A stretch of 25,938 nt of DNA from DATDRS01 sp035291605 (GTDB lineage: Bacteria > Chloroflexota > Anaerolineae > Anaerolineales > UBA6663), in assembly GCA_035291605.1 (NCBI GenBank), contig DATDRS010000097.1, positions 1 to 25,938 on the forward strand. Reading direction: 5' to 3'. The position numbers were made by a program, and so were the translations under genes. Positions 1 through 8,907 of this stretch are shown piece by piece. Numbering within the stretch: position 1 is the stretch's first letter; each line of letters starts with the position of its first letter. A model generated the notes under the pieces. It searched no databases. It was given only the letters and a program-made list of their open reading frames with translations, and had not been told where the DNA came from.

Positions 1-466
1 CCAGTCACAGTTAGCCTCGCTTATCGTATATCGTATCGTCGCGCCGCCCAATATATTTTCAACCGTTAACGGTTTAGCCACCATTTGGACCGCACGGTAT
101 TTGGCGCAAAAAAATGCGCGGTTTTCTGACTCAATTGCCACACACGACGGTTCCTCCTTCAAAGGTTAGGGTATCTTCGCAAAAACGCTAAAACCCGCAC
201 ATTAAACAAATCGAACCGCCCGCGACGATTGCGAACGGCTCGGAGTGTGTGACCATACCCCTGCCATGCGCCCCACCGCGCTGGCTCACTCCTTAGCACA
301 GCGATCTAGGTACAATCATTATAGGCTTGCCCTTCTCGGATGCAAGCACCAATTTGGTTAGGAATCCGTTATGCTTTCTAGCATATACGTGCGGCGCTGG
401 CGTTATCCCCCATCCACGGGTACACTTGGCCGGTGAAAAACCCCAACCCACGAGAGCCATCCCGAT
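1..466. other. non-coding left-edge region
   Basis: I see no convincing gene here. The stretch is visibly more AT-rich than the flanking coding DNA, and every open frame in it is short or a shadow. It holds a perfect 14-bp palindrome at 61-74, a small 5-bp stem around a run of A at 104-119, and a TACAAT hexamer at 311-316 that could be a -10 element for the aminotransferase gene, although no good -35 sits 17 bp upstream. A Shine-Dalgarno-like AAGGAGG occurs on the minus strand near 153-160, but it leads only to a few codons before a stop. The region may be a divergent promoter region for a leftward gene outside the window. That is inference. Confidence 0.5.
61..74. promoter_or_regulatory. perfect 14-bp palindrome, possible operator
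   Basis: AACCGTTAACGGTT is its own reverse complement, with no spacer. On the minus strand it lies just upstream of a TATATT hexamer (about 52-57) and downstream of TGGCTA, so it could sit inside a weak leftward promoter as a dimeric regulator site. The spacer would be about 19 bp, which is long. No regulator gene is adjacent. Confidence 0.25.
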
Positions 467-1639
467 ATGGAGAGAACTAAACTGCGACCGGCCGACCGGC
501 TGGCGGCGCTGCCGTCTTATTTCTTTCACGGACTGAATCAGAAGATCGCCCGGCTCAAGGCGGCGGGCGTGGACGTGATCCGCATGGACATGGGCTCGCC
601 CGATCTGCCGCCCGCGCCGTTCGTCGTCGAGGCCTTGAAGAAATCCGCCGACGACCCGACCCGCCACGGCTACACGCCCTCGGGCGGCGCACCCGCTTAT
701 CGGGAGGCGTGGGCGCACTTCTACGGGCGGCGTTTCGGCGTGGAACTTGACGCGCAGACCGAAGTCGTCGGCCTGCTGGGGTCGAAGGAGGGCGTCTTCA
801 ACCTCGCGCTGGCGATCGTGAACCCCGGCGACGTCGTGCTGGTCCCCGATCCGGGTTATGCGCCGTACACGATCGGCGCGCGAATGGCCGGGGGGGAGGT
901 CGTGTCTATGCCGCTCACCGCCGGGAACAGGTTCCTCCCCGACCTGCGCGCCCTCTCGCCCGACCTCCTGCGCCGGGCGAAGCTGATGTGGCTCAACTAT
1001 CCGAACAACCCGACGGGCGCGGTGGCCCCGCTCGATTTCTTTGCCCGGGTCGTCCGGCTGGCGCAGGAATATGGCTTCCTCGTCGCGCACGACGCGCCGT
1101 ATACCGAGATCACCTACGACGGTTACCGAGCGCCGAGCCTGCTGCAAATCCCCGGCGCGAAAGAAGTCTGCGTCGAGTTCAACACGCTCTCCAAGACCTA
1201 CAACATGGGCGGCTGGCGCGTGGGCGCGGCCTGCGGCAGCCCGGAAGCCGTGCTCGCACTGGGCGCGCTCAAGAGCCACATTGATTCGGGGTTCTTCCAG
1301 CCCCTCCTGGACGCCTCCATCGCAGCGCTGACGGGCGACCAGGCGTGGCTGATCGAGCGCAACGAGATTTACCGCGAACGCCGGGATATTGTCGTCGCCG
1401 CGCTCCGCCAGGCCGGGATGCAGGTGGACACGCCCGCTGCCGCGATATACGTCTGGGCGCGTTTACCTGATGGCGTGTCCGATGAGACGTATGCCGATCG
1501 GTTGCTGGAGATGACCGGGGTCAGCGTCACCCCCGGCGCGGTCTTTGGCCCTTCGGGCCGGGGATACATCCGCCTCTCGCTCGGCACGCCGACGGAGAGG
1601 CTGAGGGAAGCGATGAGCCGCGTGGCGAGGTGGGCCTGA
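467..1639 (+). CDS. PLP-dependent aminotransferase, LL-diaminopimelate/alanine aminotransferase type
   Basis: A fold-type I class I/II aminotransferase of 390 residues, the usual family length. The Schiff-base lysine is K243 in the motif SKTYNMGGWRVG. The substrate/PLP-binding NYPNNPTG motif is at residues 177-184, and a C-terminal arginine in YIRLSLG should bind the substrate carboxylate. The N-terminal VIRMDMGSPDLPPAPFVVEAL block is typical of the DapL/AlaC-like branch, which makes LL-diaminopimelate from tetrahydrodipicolinate or handles alanine, glutamate or aspartate. The sequence alone does not settle the substrate, so I give no symbol. The ATG at 467 is the start that fits the conserved N-terminus; the ribosome site is weak. 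It is cytoplasmic and monocistronic, convergent with the next gene across a perfect hairpin. Confidence 0.9.
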   Translation: MERTKLRPADRLAALPSYFFHGLNQKIARLKAAGVDVIRMDMGSPDLPPAPFVVEALKKSADDPTRHGYTPSGGAPAYREAWAHFYGRRFGVELDAQTEVVGLLGSKEGVFNLALAIVNPGDVVLVPDPGYAPYTIGARMAGGEVVSMPLTAGNRFLPDLRALSPDLLRRAKLMWLNYPNNPTGAVAPLDFFARVVRLAQEYGFLVAHDAPYTEITYDGYRAPSLLQIPGAKEVCVEFNTLSKTYNMGGWRVGAACGSPEAVLALGALKSHIDSGFFQPLLDASIAALTGDQAWLIERNEIYRERRDIVVAALRQAGMQVDTPAAAIYVWARLPDGVSDETYADRLLEMTGVSVTPGAVFGPSGRGYIRLSLGTPTERLREAMSRVARWA

Positions 1640-1669
1640 CGGCGGGGCGGTGAAGGTGAAGGATGAATA

Positions 1670-1697
1670 GAGAGGCTGGTCGCGCGACCAGCCTCTC
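1670..1697. terminator. perfect inverted repeat between convergent genes
   Basis: A 28-bp sequence made of two perfectly complementary 14-base arms (GAGAGGCTGGTCGC and its complement) with no spacer. It lies 30 bp after the aminotransferase stop and 10 bp beyond the stop of the opposing stalk-protein gene. The position suits a bidirectional terminator. Neither strand has a clear U-tract after it (AACTTTC on the plus strand), so it is not a textbook intrinsic terminator. Confidence 0.65.
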
Positions 1698-1707
1698 AAC
1701 TTTCGGC

Positions 1708-2451
1708 CTATGGGTAGGTACCGCAGCCAGGTGGAGGCGGATAGCCATCACAGGGATCGTCCGTCGGAGGCGGCGGCGGCTCGGTGGGCGGCGGCGGCTC
1801 AGTCGGAGGCGGCGGCTCGGTGGGCGGCGGCTCGGTGGGCGGCGGCGGCTCGGTCGCCTGACGCTCCGGCGTATCGGTAGGCTCACGTTCGAGGTCGGGC
1901 GTGGCGGTAGGCCCGATCGGCGTGAAAATAGATGTGGGGGTGGGCGTGCCCGGCGTGGCTGTGCGAGTCGTGGTCGGCGTTCGCGTCACGAGTGTGCCGC
2001 GGACGGTGGGCGTGGCCGTGGGCGCTCGCGTGCTGGTGGCGCGCCGCGTCGAAGTCGGCCTGGGCGTGTCTGTGGGTGGAACCGGGGTAGCCGTCGGTTG
2101 GGTTGGGGTAGGAAAGACAGTCCCCGGCCCGGGCGTCACCGAGGGCACAGGGTTTAGCAGAATCCTCTGGATGGCGACGGGCGTGCCGAACATCGCCTCG
2201 TCTTTGAGGGCCTCTTCGATGATCCGCACGTCGAGCGGGATCAACCCGGCCGCTGCGGGGTCAACGCCGTAGTTGGCCGCCAAATTCGAATGCAGCCTGA
2301 CCTGCAGGCGGGTTAAGGGCGGAAGGCTGCCATACAGCAGCAGCCAGCCCAGCGCCAGGAGGCTCAATATCACCAACCCGGCCAGGAGCAGGAGCCAGGC
2401 GCGGGTGCTGCTTTCTCGGGGTAGATTGGACCGTGAAGCGTAATCAGCCAC
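1708..2451 (-). CDS. membrane-anchored Thr/Pro-stalk protein paired with the cyclase
   Basis: A protein of 247 residues that I cannot assign to a named family. Residues 17-40 form one transmembrane segment. Residues about 45-100 are a small extracytoplasmic region (LAANYGV followed by RIIEEALKDEAMF). Residues about 104-230 are a Thr/Pro-rich stalk, becoming (P)nTE repeats, and the short tail contains two Cys (CDGYPPPPGCGTYP). The GTG start at 2451 overlaps the cyclase stop in GTGGCTGA, so translation is probably coupled. The juxtamembrane motif reappears in the protein at 21029-22369, which also follows a CACHE-type sensor gene. I infer a cell-surface partner of the sensor. A plain structural stalk protein is the alternative. 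Confidence 0.75.
   Translation of the reverse strand: MADYASRSNLPRESSTRAWLLLLAGLVILSLLALGWLLLYGSLPPLTRLQVRLHSNLAANYGVDPAAAGLIPLDVRIIEEALKDEAMFGTPVAIQRILLNPVPSVTPGPGTVFPTPTQPTATPVPPTDTPRPTSTRRATSTRAPTATPTVRGTLVTRTPTTTRTATPGTPTPTSIFTPIGPTATPDLEREPTDTPERQATEPPPPTEPPPTEPPPPTEPPPPTEPPPPPTDDPCDGYPPPPGCGTYP
1765..1856 (-). repeat. imperfect 12-15-bp tandem repeats coding (P)nTE
   Basis: Tandem units built from GGCGGCGGCTCGGTG-like blocks on the plus strand encode four- to six-residue proline blocks separated by Thr-Glu in the stalk protein. Unit number is likely to vary between strains by slippage. Confidence 0.7.
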
Positions 2452-4633
2452 GCGACGACCTCAGGCGGTAAATAGAGACGGCCTCTCGTTTGCCTTTCAG
2501 GCTGAACGACCCCAGGGCCTCCAGGTTCAACTCGAATTGCTTGTCTTGCAAGGCCTCGTAGGTGGTCTGGCCGATCACCGCGCTGCTCGCGCCCAGCTGC
2601 CGGGTGAAGCTCTCGAGCCGTTGAACGGTGTTCACGGTGTCGCCAATCACCGTGTAGCTCAGACGGTCGGCTGTGCCCAACCCGCCGGCCGTCACAGGGC
2701 CGGTGTTAATGCCGATGCCGGTGATGAACGGAGGATCGCCCCGTTTCTCGCGCTGGGCGTTGAGCTGGTCAATCACCTCCAGCATTTCCTGCGCGGCCTG
2801 GCAGGCGTTGTAGGCGCTTTCCTGGGGACCCAGCGGGCTTGGCAGCAGTCCGAAGAACGCCAGCATGGCGTCCCCCTCGAACTTGTCCACGACGCCGCCG
2901 TAAGCCGTGACAATGGGCACCAACTCGCCGAAGTACTCGTTCAGCCAGCGCAGGACGGTGGTCGGCTCCTGCCGCTCCGAGACCGTGGTGAAGCTGCGGA
3001 TATCCGTCATCATCACGGTCGCTTCGGTCGTCTGGCCCTCGAGCCGCAGGTCGCCCGATTCGAAGGACCGGCGCAGTTGTTCGCGCACTTCAGGCGAGAC
3101 GGCCCGGCCCAGCAAGTCGCGGTAGACCGACCCCTCCTGCAGGCGGGAGACCATGACGTTGAAAGAATTGGCGAGGAGGGCCACCTCGTCGTCGCCCCGG
3201 GAGGCGACTTTGATGTCCAGATTGCCCTGCGCCACCTGAGCCGAGGCCCGCGTCACTTGCAGGAGCAGCCGCGTGATTTGATTGGCCAGGTAGACGCCGA
3301 CGAAGATCACCAGGAGGAAGGCAATCGTCACGACCACATAGGCCTGCACGACCGTGATCTGCGTGGGCCGCACCAGCAGCCCCTGCGTCAACGAGGTGCC
3401 GATCAGGCCAATGTCCCCGCCGCCGCGCGCTTCCCACGGCCCGACGATTTCGCTATATTTCCCCCCCGGCAGATCAAAATTGCGGATGTGGCTGGACTGG
3501 TCCTGCTGTTCCAGAGCCGCGCGCACCTCCTCCGGGGTGAGCGCAGCCAGGTCCTGCTCGAAGGTCGAGGCCAGCAGCTGCCCGTTGGAGTCGTAGAGGG
3601 TGATGTGGGCGAGGGTCTCCTGCCGGATCTGGCGCACGAGCGTGGGCAGCGATTTGCCCACGAGGATCACGCCGACGAGTTGGCTGCTCTGGTCCTTGAT
3701 CGGTCCGGCGACGTAGAAATAATCGCCCCAGGGCGCACGGGCCAGCCCGGCATACTTGTCGCCCTGGTCGTCCACCGTCTGGGCCAGGACGTTTTGCACG
3801 AAGTCCCATTGGCCGAAGACCTCCTCCCCTCGCTTGACCTCGTAGTCGCCGAGGCCGCCCTGGGCCATGTGGCGGAGGGAGAGGAGGCTGACCCCCCGCA
3901 GATCCAGGATTTCTACGGCCTCATCCTGTTTGTTGACCGCAATGGGCAGGGCGATGTCGCGCAAGAGCTCAGCCTCGGCGGCGACGACGGCGTCTGGCAC
4001 GCCCTGCGTGTTCGCCACATAGCGGAGGGTTTCGAGCAGTTTGCGTTCTTCCGCCACCATCGAGTCGGCGGTGAGGATCCCGGCCTCGCTCAACTGGCGG
4101 GCAAACCGGTCCTGGACCGATTCCAGCACATACCGATTCACCAGATAGGCCGCCGCCGCCGCAAACGCCGCCGCCAGCAGCACATACGGCAGGGTGAGCT
4201 TGATGCGCACGGGGAGGCGCACCCTCGGCAGGGGGACCTGCGCCAACGCGGCCTGCTGCGCCTCGGCGGGGATCGGTTCAAGCCGATGCAGCGCCCGTTC
4301 AACCCGCGAGCGCGTGAAGGGCGGCTGCAGGAAAACCTGCGCGCCCTGCTCTTTGGCCTGCAGTTCCCGCTCCGCGTCGGGGTACTGGCTGGTGACCAGG
4401 ATTTTAGTGTCAGGCGACTCCTGCCGGGCCTCCTGCAGGAAGGCTGCCAACTGATTATCTGACAGATGCAGATCCAGGATGGCCAGGTCGGGCCGCCGCC
4501 GCAAAAGCGCATTGGCCTCGTTCGGATCGGTCGTCGGCGACACCAGATCGCCGCGCTGGGTGAAGAAATCCGACAGAGACTGAACCGCCGCCAAATCGGA
4601 TTGGAGGATGATGACGTGATACAAGTTTGCCAT
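2444..4633 (-). CDS. membrane class III adenylate cyclase with N-terminal receiver-like, CACHE-type and HAMP domains
   Basis: This protein of 729 residues should make cAMP from ATP at the inner face of the membrane. The order is receiver-like domain (1-118), TM1 (about 146-166), extracytoplasmic double-CACHE-like sensor (about 168-422), TM2 (425-449), HAMP (450-503) and cyclase (about 535-729). The cyclase residues look complete: metal ligands D544 (TDIRSFT) and D588 (KFEGDAM), adenine-specifying K584 and D665, transition-state N668 and R672 (GDTVNTVQRLE). The receiver keeps D54 as possible phosphoacceptor, but the usual lysine is Q103 (LQPPF) and only D13 remains of the acidic pair, so it may not be phosphorylated normally. 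The sensor is paralogous to that of the kinase at 22380-24377. The next gene overlaps its stop. Confidence 0.92.
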   Translation of the reverse strand: MANLYHVIILQSDLAAVQSLSDFFTQRGDLVSPTTDPNEANALLRRRPDLAILDLHLSDNQLAAFLQEARQESPDTKILVTSQYPDAERELQAKEQGAQVFLQPPFTRSRVERALHRLEPIPAEAQQAALAQVPLPRVRLPVRIKLTLPYVLLAAAFAAAAAYLVNRYVLESVQDRFARQLSEAGILTADSMVAEERKLLETLRYVANTQGVPDAVVAAEAELLRDIALPIAVNKQDEAVEILDLRGVSLLSLRHMAQGGLGDYEVKRGEEVFGQWDFVQNVLAQTVDDQGDKYAGLARAPWGDYFYVAGPIKDQSSQLVGVILVGKSLPTLVRQIRQETLAHITLYDSNGQLLASTFEQDLAALTPEEVRAALEQQDQSSHIRNFDLPGGKYSEIVGPWEARGGGDIGLIGTSLTQGLLVRPTQITVVQAYVVVTIAFLLVIFVGVYLANQITRLLLQVTRASAQVAQGNLDIKVASRGDDEVALLANSFNVMVSRLQEGSVYRDLLGRAVSPEVREQLRRSFESGDLRLEGQTTEATVMMTDIRSFTTVSERQEPTTVLRWLNEYFGELVPIVTAYGGVVDKFEGDAMLAFFGLLPSPLGPQESAYNACQAAQEMLEVIDQLNAQREKRGDPPFITGIGINTGPVTAGGLGTADRLSYTVIGDTVNTVQRLESFTRQLGASSAVIGQTTYEALQDKQFELNLEALGSFSLKGKREAVSIYRLRSSRG

Positions 4634-4710
4634 ATATTTTTTTCCAGGAAGTAATGGCGAGCAAGCTGCGCAAGGGAAAGTTTACTATGATTGTGGCCTG
4701 AGGGCAAATG

Positions 4711-4739
4711 CTGGCACAGCCCCAGGAGATGAGTATAAT
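4711..4739 (+). promoter_or_regulatory. sigma70-type promoter of muiA-like gene
   Basis: A perfect TATAAT at 4734-4739 is preceded by CTGGCA (4711-4716, four of six matches to TTGACA) with a 17-bp spacer. Transcription should start near 4746. A TTG start at 4745 for the next gene is therefore unlikely, and the ATGs at 4778 or 4784 are favoured. The site is in the 144-bp divergent region shared with the cyclase gene. Confidence 0.65.
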
Positions 4740-4777
4740 CCTTATTGCCCGATTGGACTCTCAGTCCCGGCTCGCCG

Positions 4778-6364
4778 ATGCCTATGCACACTACTCCCAC
4801 CGCCGTCACCGTCTTCCCTGACCGCGCGCGCGTCACCCGGACCGGGCGCGCCGCGCTCGGAACGGGGATCCAAAAATTGGAGATCGCCGACCTGCCGCTG
4901 GCCCTGCTCCCAGACTCCGTGCGGGCTTCGGGTCGAGGCGCCGCGCGCGCCAGGCTGCTCGGGGTCAGCACCCGCCTGGAGCAGTTTACGGAAACGCCGG
5001 CCGATGCCGCGCGGGAGTTGGAGCGCAAGATCCAGTCGGTGGAGGACAGCGACGCGGACCTGGCCGCCCGCGCGGGCGTGCTGGAGAAAGAGCAGACCTA
5101 TCTCGACGGATTGGCCGCGCAGAGCAGGAGTTTCGCGCGTGGTTTGTCGCAGGGCAAGCGCACGCCGGAGGAGCAGGGGGCGATCTTCGCTTTCGTCCGC
5201 GACCGGCTGGGAGTGATCCAGGCTGATTTGCTCAAGACGGCGCGCCTGCGCCGTGAGCTGGCGAAGGAGCTGGACCGCCTGCGCCGCGAACTCCGCAGCG
5301 TGCAGTCGGCGCGGCCCAGGCAGCGCTACGTGGCCGCGGTGGAACTGGAAGTGACTGAGCCGGGCGAATTCGACCTCGAGCTGACCTACGTGGTCACGGG
5401 CGCGGGCTGGAAGCCGCTCTATGATTTGCGCCTGGCGGGCGACCGGCTGGACGTGACTTATCTGGCGCAGGCCGCGCAGAACACGGGCGAGGACTGGACG
5501 AACGTCGCCCTCACACTTTCGACCGCCCAACCGGCGCTGGCGCTGGTCATCCCGGAGCTTGATCCGTGGTATATCGCGCCTCGCTACCCCATCCCTATGC
5601 CGGCGGCCAAACGCGCCGCGCCGGGCATGTTCGCGGCCGTGACGCCGGCGCCCCAGGCGGCAGCGGCTGTGCCGCAAGAGATGCCGGTCGCAGCGGCTGC
5701 GCCTCGCATGGAGGAGTTAGCGGTGGACTCGGCCTCCGTCTCCGAGGCCGGCGCCTGGCTGGCGTACCGCCTCCCGGCCCGCGCGGATATCCCCGGCAAC
5801 AACGATCCGCGCAAAGTGACGGTCGCCGTCTTCAACCTGGAACCGGTTTTCGACTACGTGACCGCGCCCAGGCGGGAGCAGGTTTGTTACCGCCGCGCGA
5901 CCGTAAAGAACAAGAGCCTTTATTCCCTGCTCCCCGGCCAGGCGCAGTTGTTCGAGGGCGATAACTATCTCGGCGCGACTCGGCTGGAGTTTGTCGCCCC
6001 CGGCCAGGAGTTTGAGCTCGCCCTCGGGGCCGACGAGCGCCTGCGTGTGGAGCGCGAACTGGCGAGCCGCGAGGTGGATAAGACCTTCATCGGCGACCGC
6101 CGCCGCCTGCGCTATGCGTACACGATCGAGATCGAGAATCTCAGCGACCGGCCCCAGACGGTTTACGTCCGCGATCAATTCCCGGTCCCGCGCGACGAGC
6201 AGATCAAAGTCAAACTCGAAGCAGCCGAGCCGAAACCGTCCGAGCAGACCGAGCTCAACTTACTGGAGTGGAAATTGACCCTCGACAAGACGAGCAAGCA
6301 GACCCTCCGCTTCGACTACAGCGTCGAGCATCCGCGCTCGATGGACGTGGTCGGCCTGCCGTGA
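4778..6364 (+). CDS. MuiA-family protein (DUF4140/DUF4139)
   Basis: A protein of 528 residues with the layout of the mucoidy inhibitor MuiA family. The N-terminal DUF4140-type block (AVTVFPDRARVTRTG) comes first, then a coiled-coil segment rich in Glu, Arg and Leu, then the DUF4139-type beta-rich region starting around YVVTGAGWKPLYDLRL. An Ala/Pro-rich linker lies in the middle (coded around 5595-5720), as is common in the family. I see no signal peptide. The biochemical role of the family is not established; the name comes from an old mucoidy phenotype. The start at 4778 fits the promoter at 4711-4739; 4784 is also possible, as the two ATGs are two codons apart. Confidence 0.85.
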   Translation: MPMHTTPTAVTVFPDRARVTRTGRAALGTGIQKLEIADLPLALLPDSVRASGRGAARARLLGVSTRLEQFTETPADAARELERKIQSVEDSDADLAARAGVLEKEQTYLDGLAAQSRSFARGLSQGKRTPEEQGAIFAFVRDRLGVIQADLLKTARLRRELAKELDRLRRELRSVQSARPRQRYVAAVELEVTEPGEFDLELTYVVTGAGWKPLYDLRLAGDRLDVTYLAQAAQNTGEDWTNVALTLSTAQPALALVIPELDPWYIAPRYPIPMPAAKRAAPGMFAAVTPAPQAAAAVPQEMPVAAAAPRMEELAVDSASVSEAGAWLAYRLPARADIPGNNDPRKVTVAVFNLEPVFDYVTAPRREQVCYRRATVKNKSLYSLLPGQAQLFEGDNYLGATRLEFVAPGQEFELALGADERLRVERELASREVDKTFIGDRRRLRYAYTIEIENLSDRPQTVYVRDQFPVPRDEQIKVKLEAAEPKPSEQTELNLLEWKLTLDKTSKQTLRFDYSVEHPRSMDVVGLP

Positions 6365-6400
6365 TGCTCGCCGCCGTGGTCGTTGCCCACGCTGATCCCT

Positions 6401-7747
<1,347 letters not shown>

Positions 7748-7750
7748 AGG

Positions 7751-7778
7751 AAAATCCAAAGACCCAAATCCAAAATCC
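7751..7778. repeat. heptamer tandem repeat, locus 1 (intergenic)
   Basis: Four consecutive 7-bp units: AAAATCC, AAAGACC, CAAATCC, AAAATCC. The array starts three bases after the hflX stop and occupies half of the 60-bp gap before the methyltransferase. Two of the four units are identical and the period is exact. Confidence 0.8.
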
Positions 7779-7807
7779 ATGCGATCCGTCCCATCCGTTG
7801 ACAAAAC

Positions 7808-8701
7808 TTGCCTGAGCTAACGAGTATCCACAATCCACGCGTCAAGGCGTGGCTCAAGTTACGGGAGGCCAAAGGCCGGAAGGCCGCCGGCGCGTTCCTG
7901 GCCGAGGGGGCGCGTCCGGTGGCTGAGGCGCTGCTGACGCATCAGCCGGTCGAGGCGGTGATCTACTGCGAGTCGTTGTTGCGCACCGACCGCGCCCGGA
8001 ACATTATTCACGCCGCGCCGCCTGAGATGGTCTGGCGCGTGAACGAGGCGATTGCCCGCCGCCTCTCGGAGCGCGACGACCCGGGCGAGGTGTTTTGTGT
8101 GTGCCGGAACGTGGACGTGCCGCTCGAGGCGCTGCCGCAAGATGGCGCGCCGCTGTTCGTCGTGCTGGACGAGCCGCGCGGCCCCGGCAACCTCGGCACG
8201 ACGCTGCGGACGGCGGAAGGCGCGGGCGCAGATGCGCTCATCATCGTCGAACCGGCGGTGGATCTGTACCATCCTGCCGTCGTCCGTTCGACGGTCGGCT
8301 CGTTGTTTGGTTTTCCGGTGGCGCGCGCGCCGAGCCGGGAGGTGTTCCTCGACTGGTACGACCGGGCCTGGGGCAGCCGCTCGGAGACCAAGTGCGTCGC
8401 AGCCGTCCCCGAAGCCGAGATGGATTACGCCGCGCTGGACGACCTCGACCGCCCGGTGTTCGTCATCTTTGGCAACGAGGAACGCGGCGTCGCGCCCGAA
8501 CTCCGCCGGCGCTGTCAGGTCGAGATCAGCATCAAAATGCTGGGCCGGGCCGATTCACTCAACACCGCCAGCGCCGCCGCCGTCATCCTCTGCGACATCG
8601 TCCGCAAGCGCGGGCGCGGGCGGTTTGCCGCGCCCCAGCACCTGCGCGTGCCGGAGGGGTTTGAGCAGCCGCGCAAGACAGGAGAGCCTCATGTGGCTTG
8701 A
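7808..8701 (+). CDS. SpoU/TrmH-family RNA 2'-O-methyltransferase
   Basis: A SAM-dependent RNA ribose methyltransferase of about 297 residues. The N-terminal part (about 1-110) resembles the SpoU substrate-binding domain. The SPOUT catalytic domain shows motif 1 DEPRGPGNLGTTLRTAEGAG with the conserved Asn and Arg, motif 2 FVIFGNEERGV and motif 3 IKMLGRADSLNTASAAAV, which together form the trefoil-knot SAM site. The RNA substrate (23S rRNA or tRNA) cannot be told from sequence. The start is TTG at 7808: an in-frame TGA at 7799 excludes anything earlier and no ATG occurs near the conserved N-terminus. The 3' end overlaps the next gene by 11 bp. Confidence 0.9.
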   Translation: MPELTSIHNPRVKAWLKLREAKGRKAAGAFLAEGARPVAEALLTHQPVEAVIYCESLLRTDRARNIIHAAPPEMVWRVNEAIARRLSERDDPGEVFCVCRNVDVPLEALPQDGAPLFVVLDEPRGPGNLGTTLRTAEGAGADALIIVEPAVDLYHPAVVRSTVGSLFGFPVARAPSREVFLDWYDRAWGSRSETKCVAAVPEAEMDYAALDDLDRPVFVIFGNEERGVAPELRRRCQVEISIKMLGRADSLNTASAAAVILCDIVRKRGRGRFAAPQHLRVPEGFEQPRKTGEPHVA

Positions 8702-8885
8702 CCGCCTCTCAGCCTTCATCGCCCGCTACAAGGGCCTGCCGACGATGATCGCCATCGCGCTGGTCATTTTGAATTTCGTCTTCCGCCTGATTCACGTCGG
8801 CTGGCTGTCGGAGAGTGATTTTCTCCTCCATCTCGGAGTAGTCATCGGATTCATGGGATTATTGCTGGCTGCCGCTTTGGGATAG
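8691..8885 (+). CDS. small two-helix membrane protein
   Basis: A 64-residue protein that I do not recognise. It begins MWLDRLSAFIARYKG and has two hydrophobic segments, about residues 17-36 and 43-63, separated by a short polar turn. Translation is supported by AGGAGAG at 8680-8686, four bases before the ATG, inside the end of the methyltransferase gene, whose stop it overlaps. This suggests coupling to that gene. The next gene begins 22 bp later with its own strong ribosome site. The role is unknown; it could be a small membrane subunit for the following FAD/Fe-S oxidoreductase, which is only a guess from position. Confidence 0.7.
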   Translation: MWLDRLSAFIARYKGLPTMIAIALVILNFVFRLIHVGWLSESDFLLHLGVVIGFMGLLLAAALG

Positions 8886-8907
8886 ACCTGGCAGGTGAGG
8901 AGGATTT

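Noticed and set aside
293..1279. Open frame of 328 codons on the minus strand over the aminotransferase
   Set aside because: Antisense frame without a domain. The plus strand has the PLP lysine and the NPTG motif.
2537..4462. Long open frame of 641 codons on the plus strand, antisense to the cyclase
   Set aside because: It mirrors codon bias of the GC-rich cyclase gene, has no recognisable domain and is rich in His, Arg and Gly in the way typical of antisense frames. The cyclase has intact catalytic motifs.
8052..8690. Longer version of the 64-residue membrane protein, extending upstream within the methyltransferase gene
   Set aside because: The upstream part is an out-of-frame shadow of the methyltransferase, with Arg/Ser-rich composition. 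The ribosome site at 8680-8686 supports the start at 8691.
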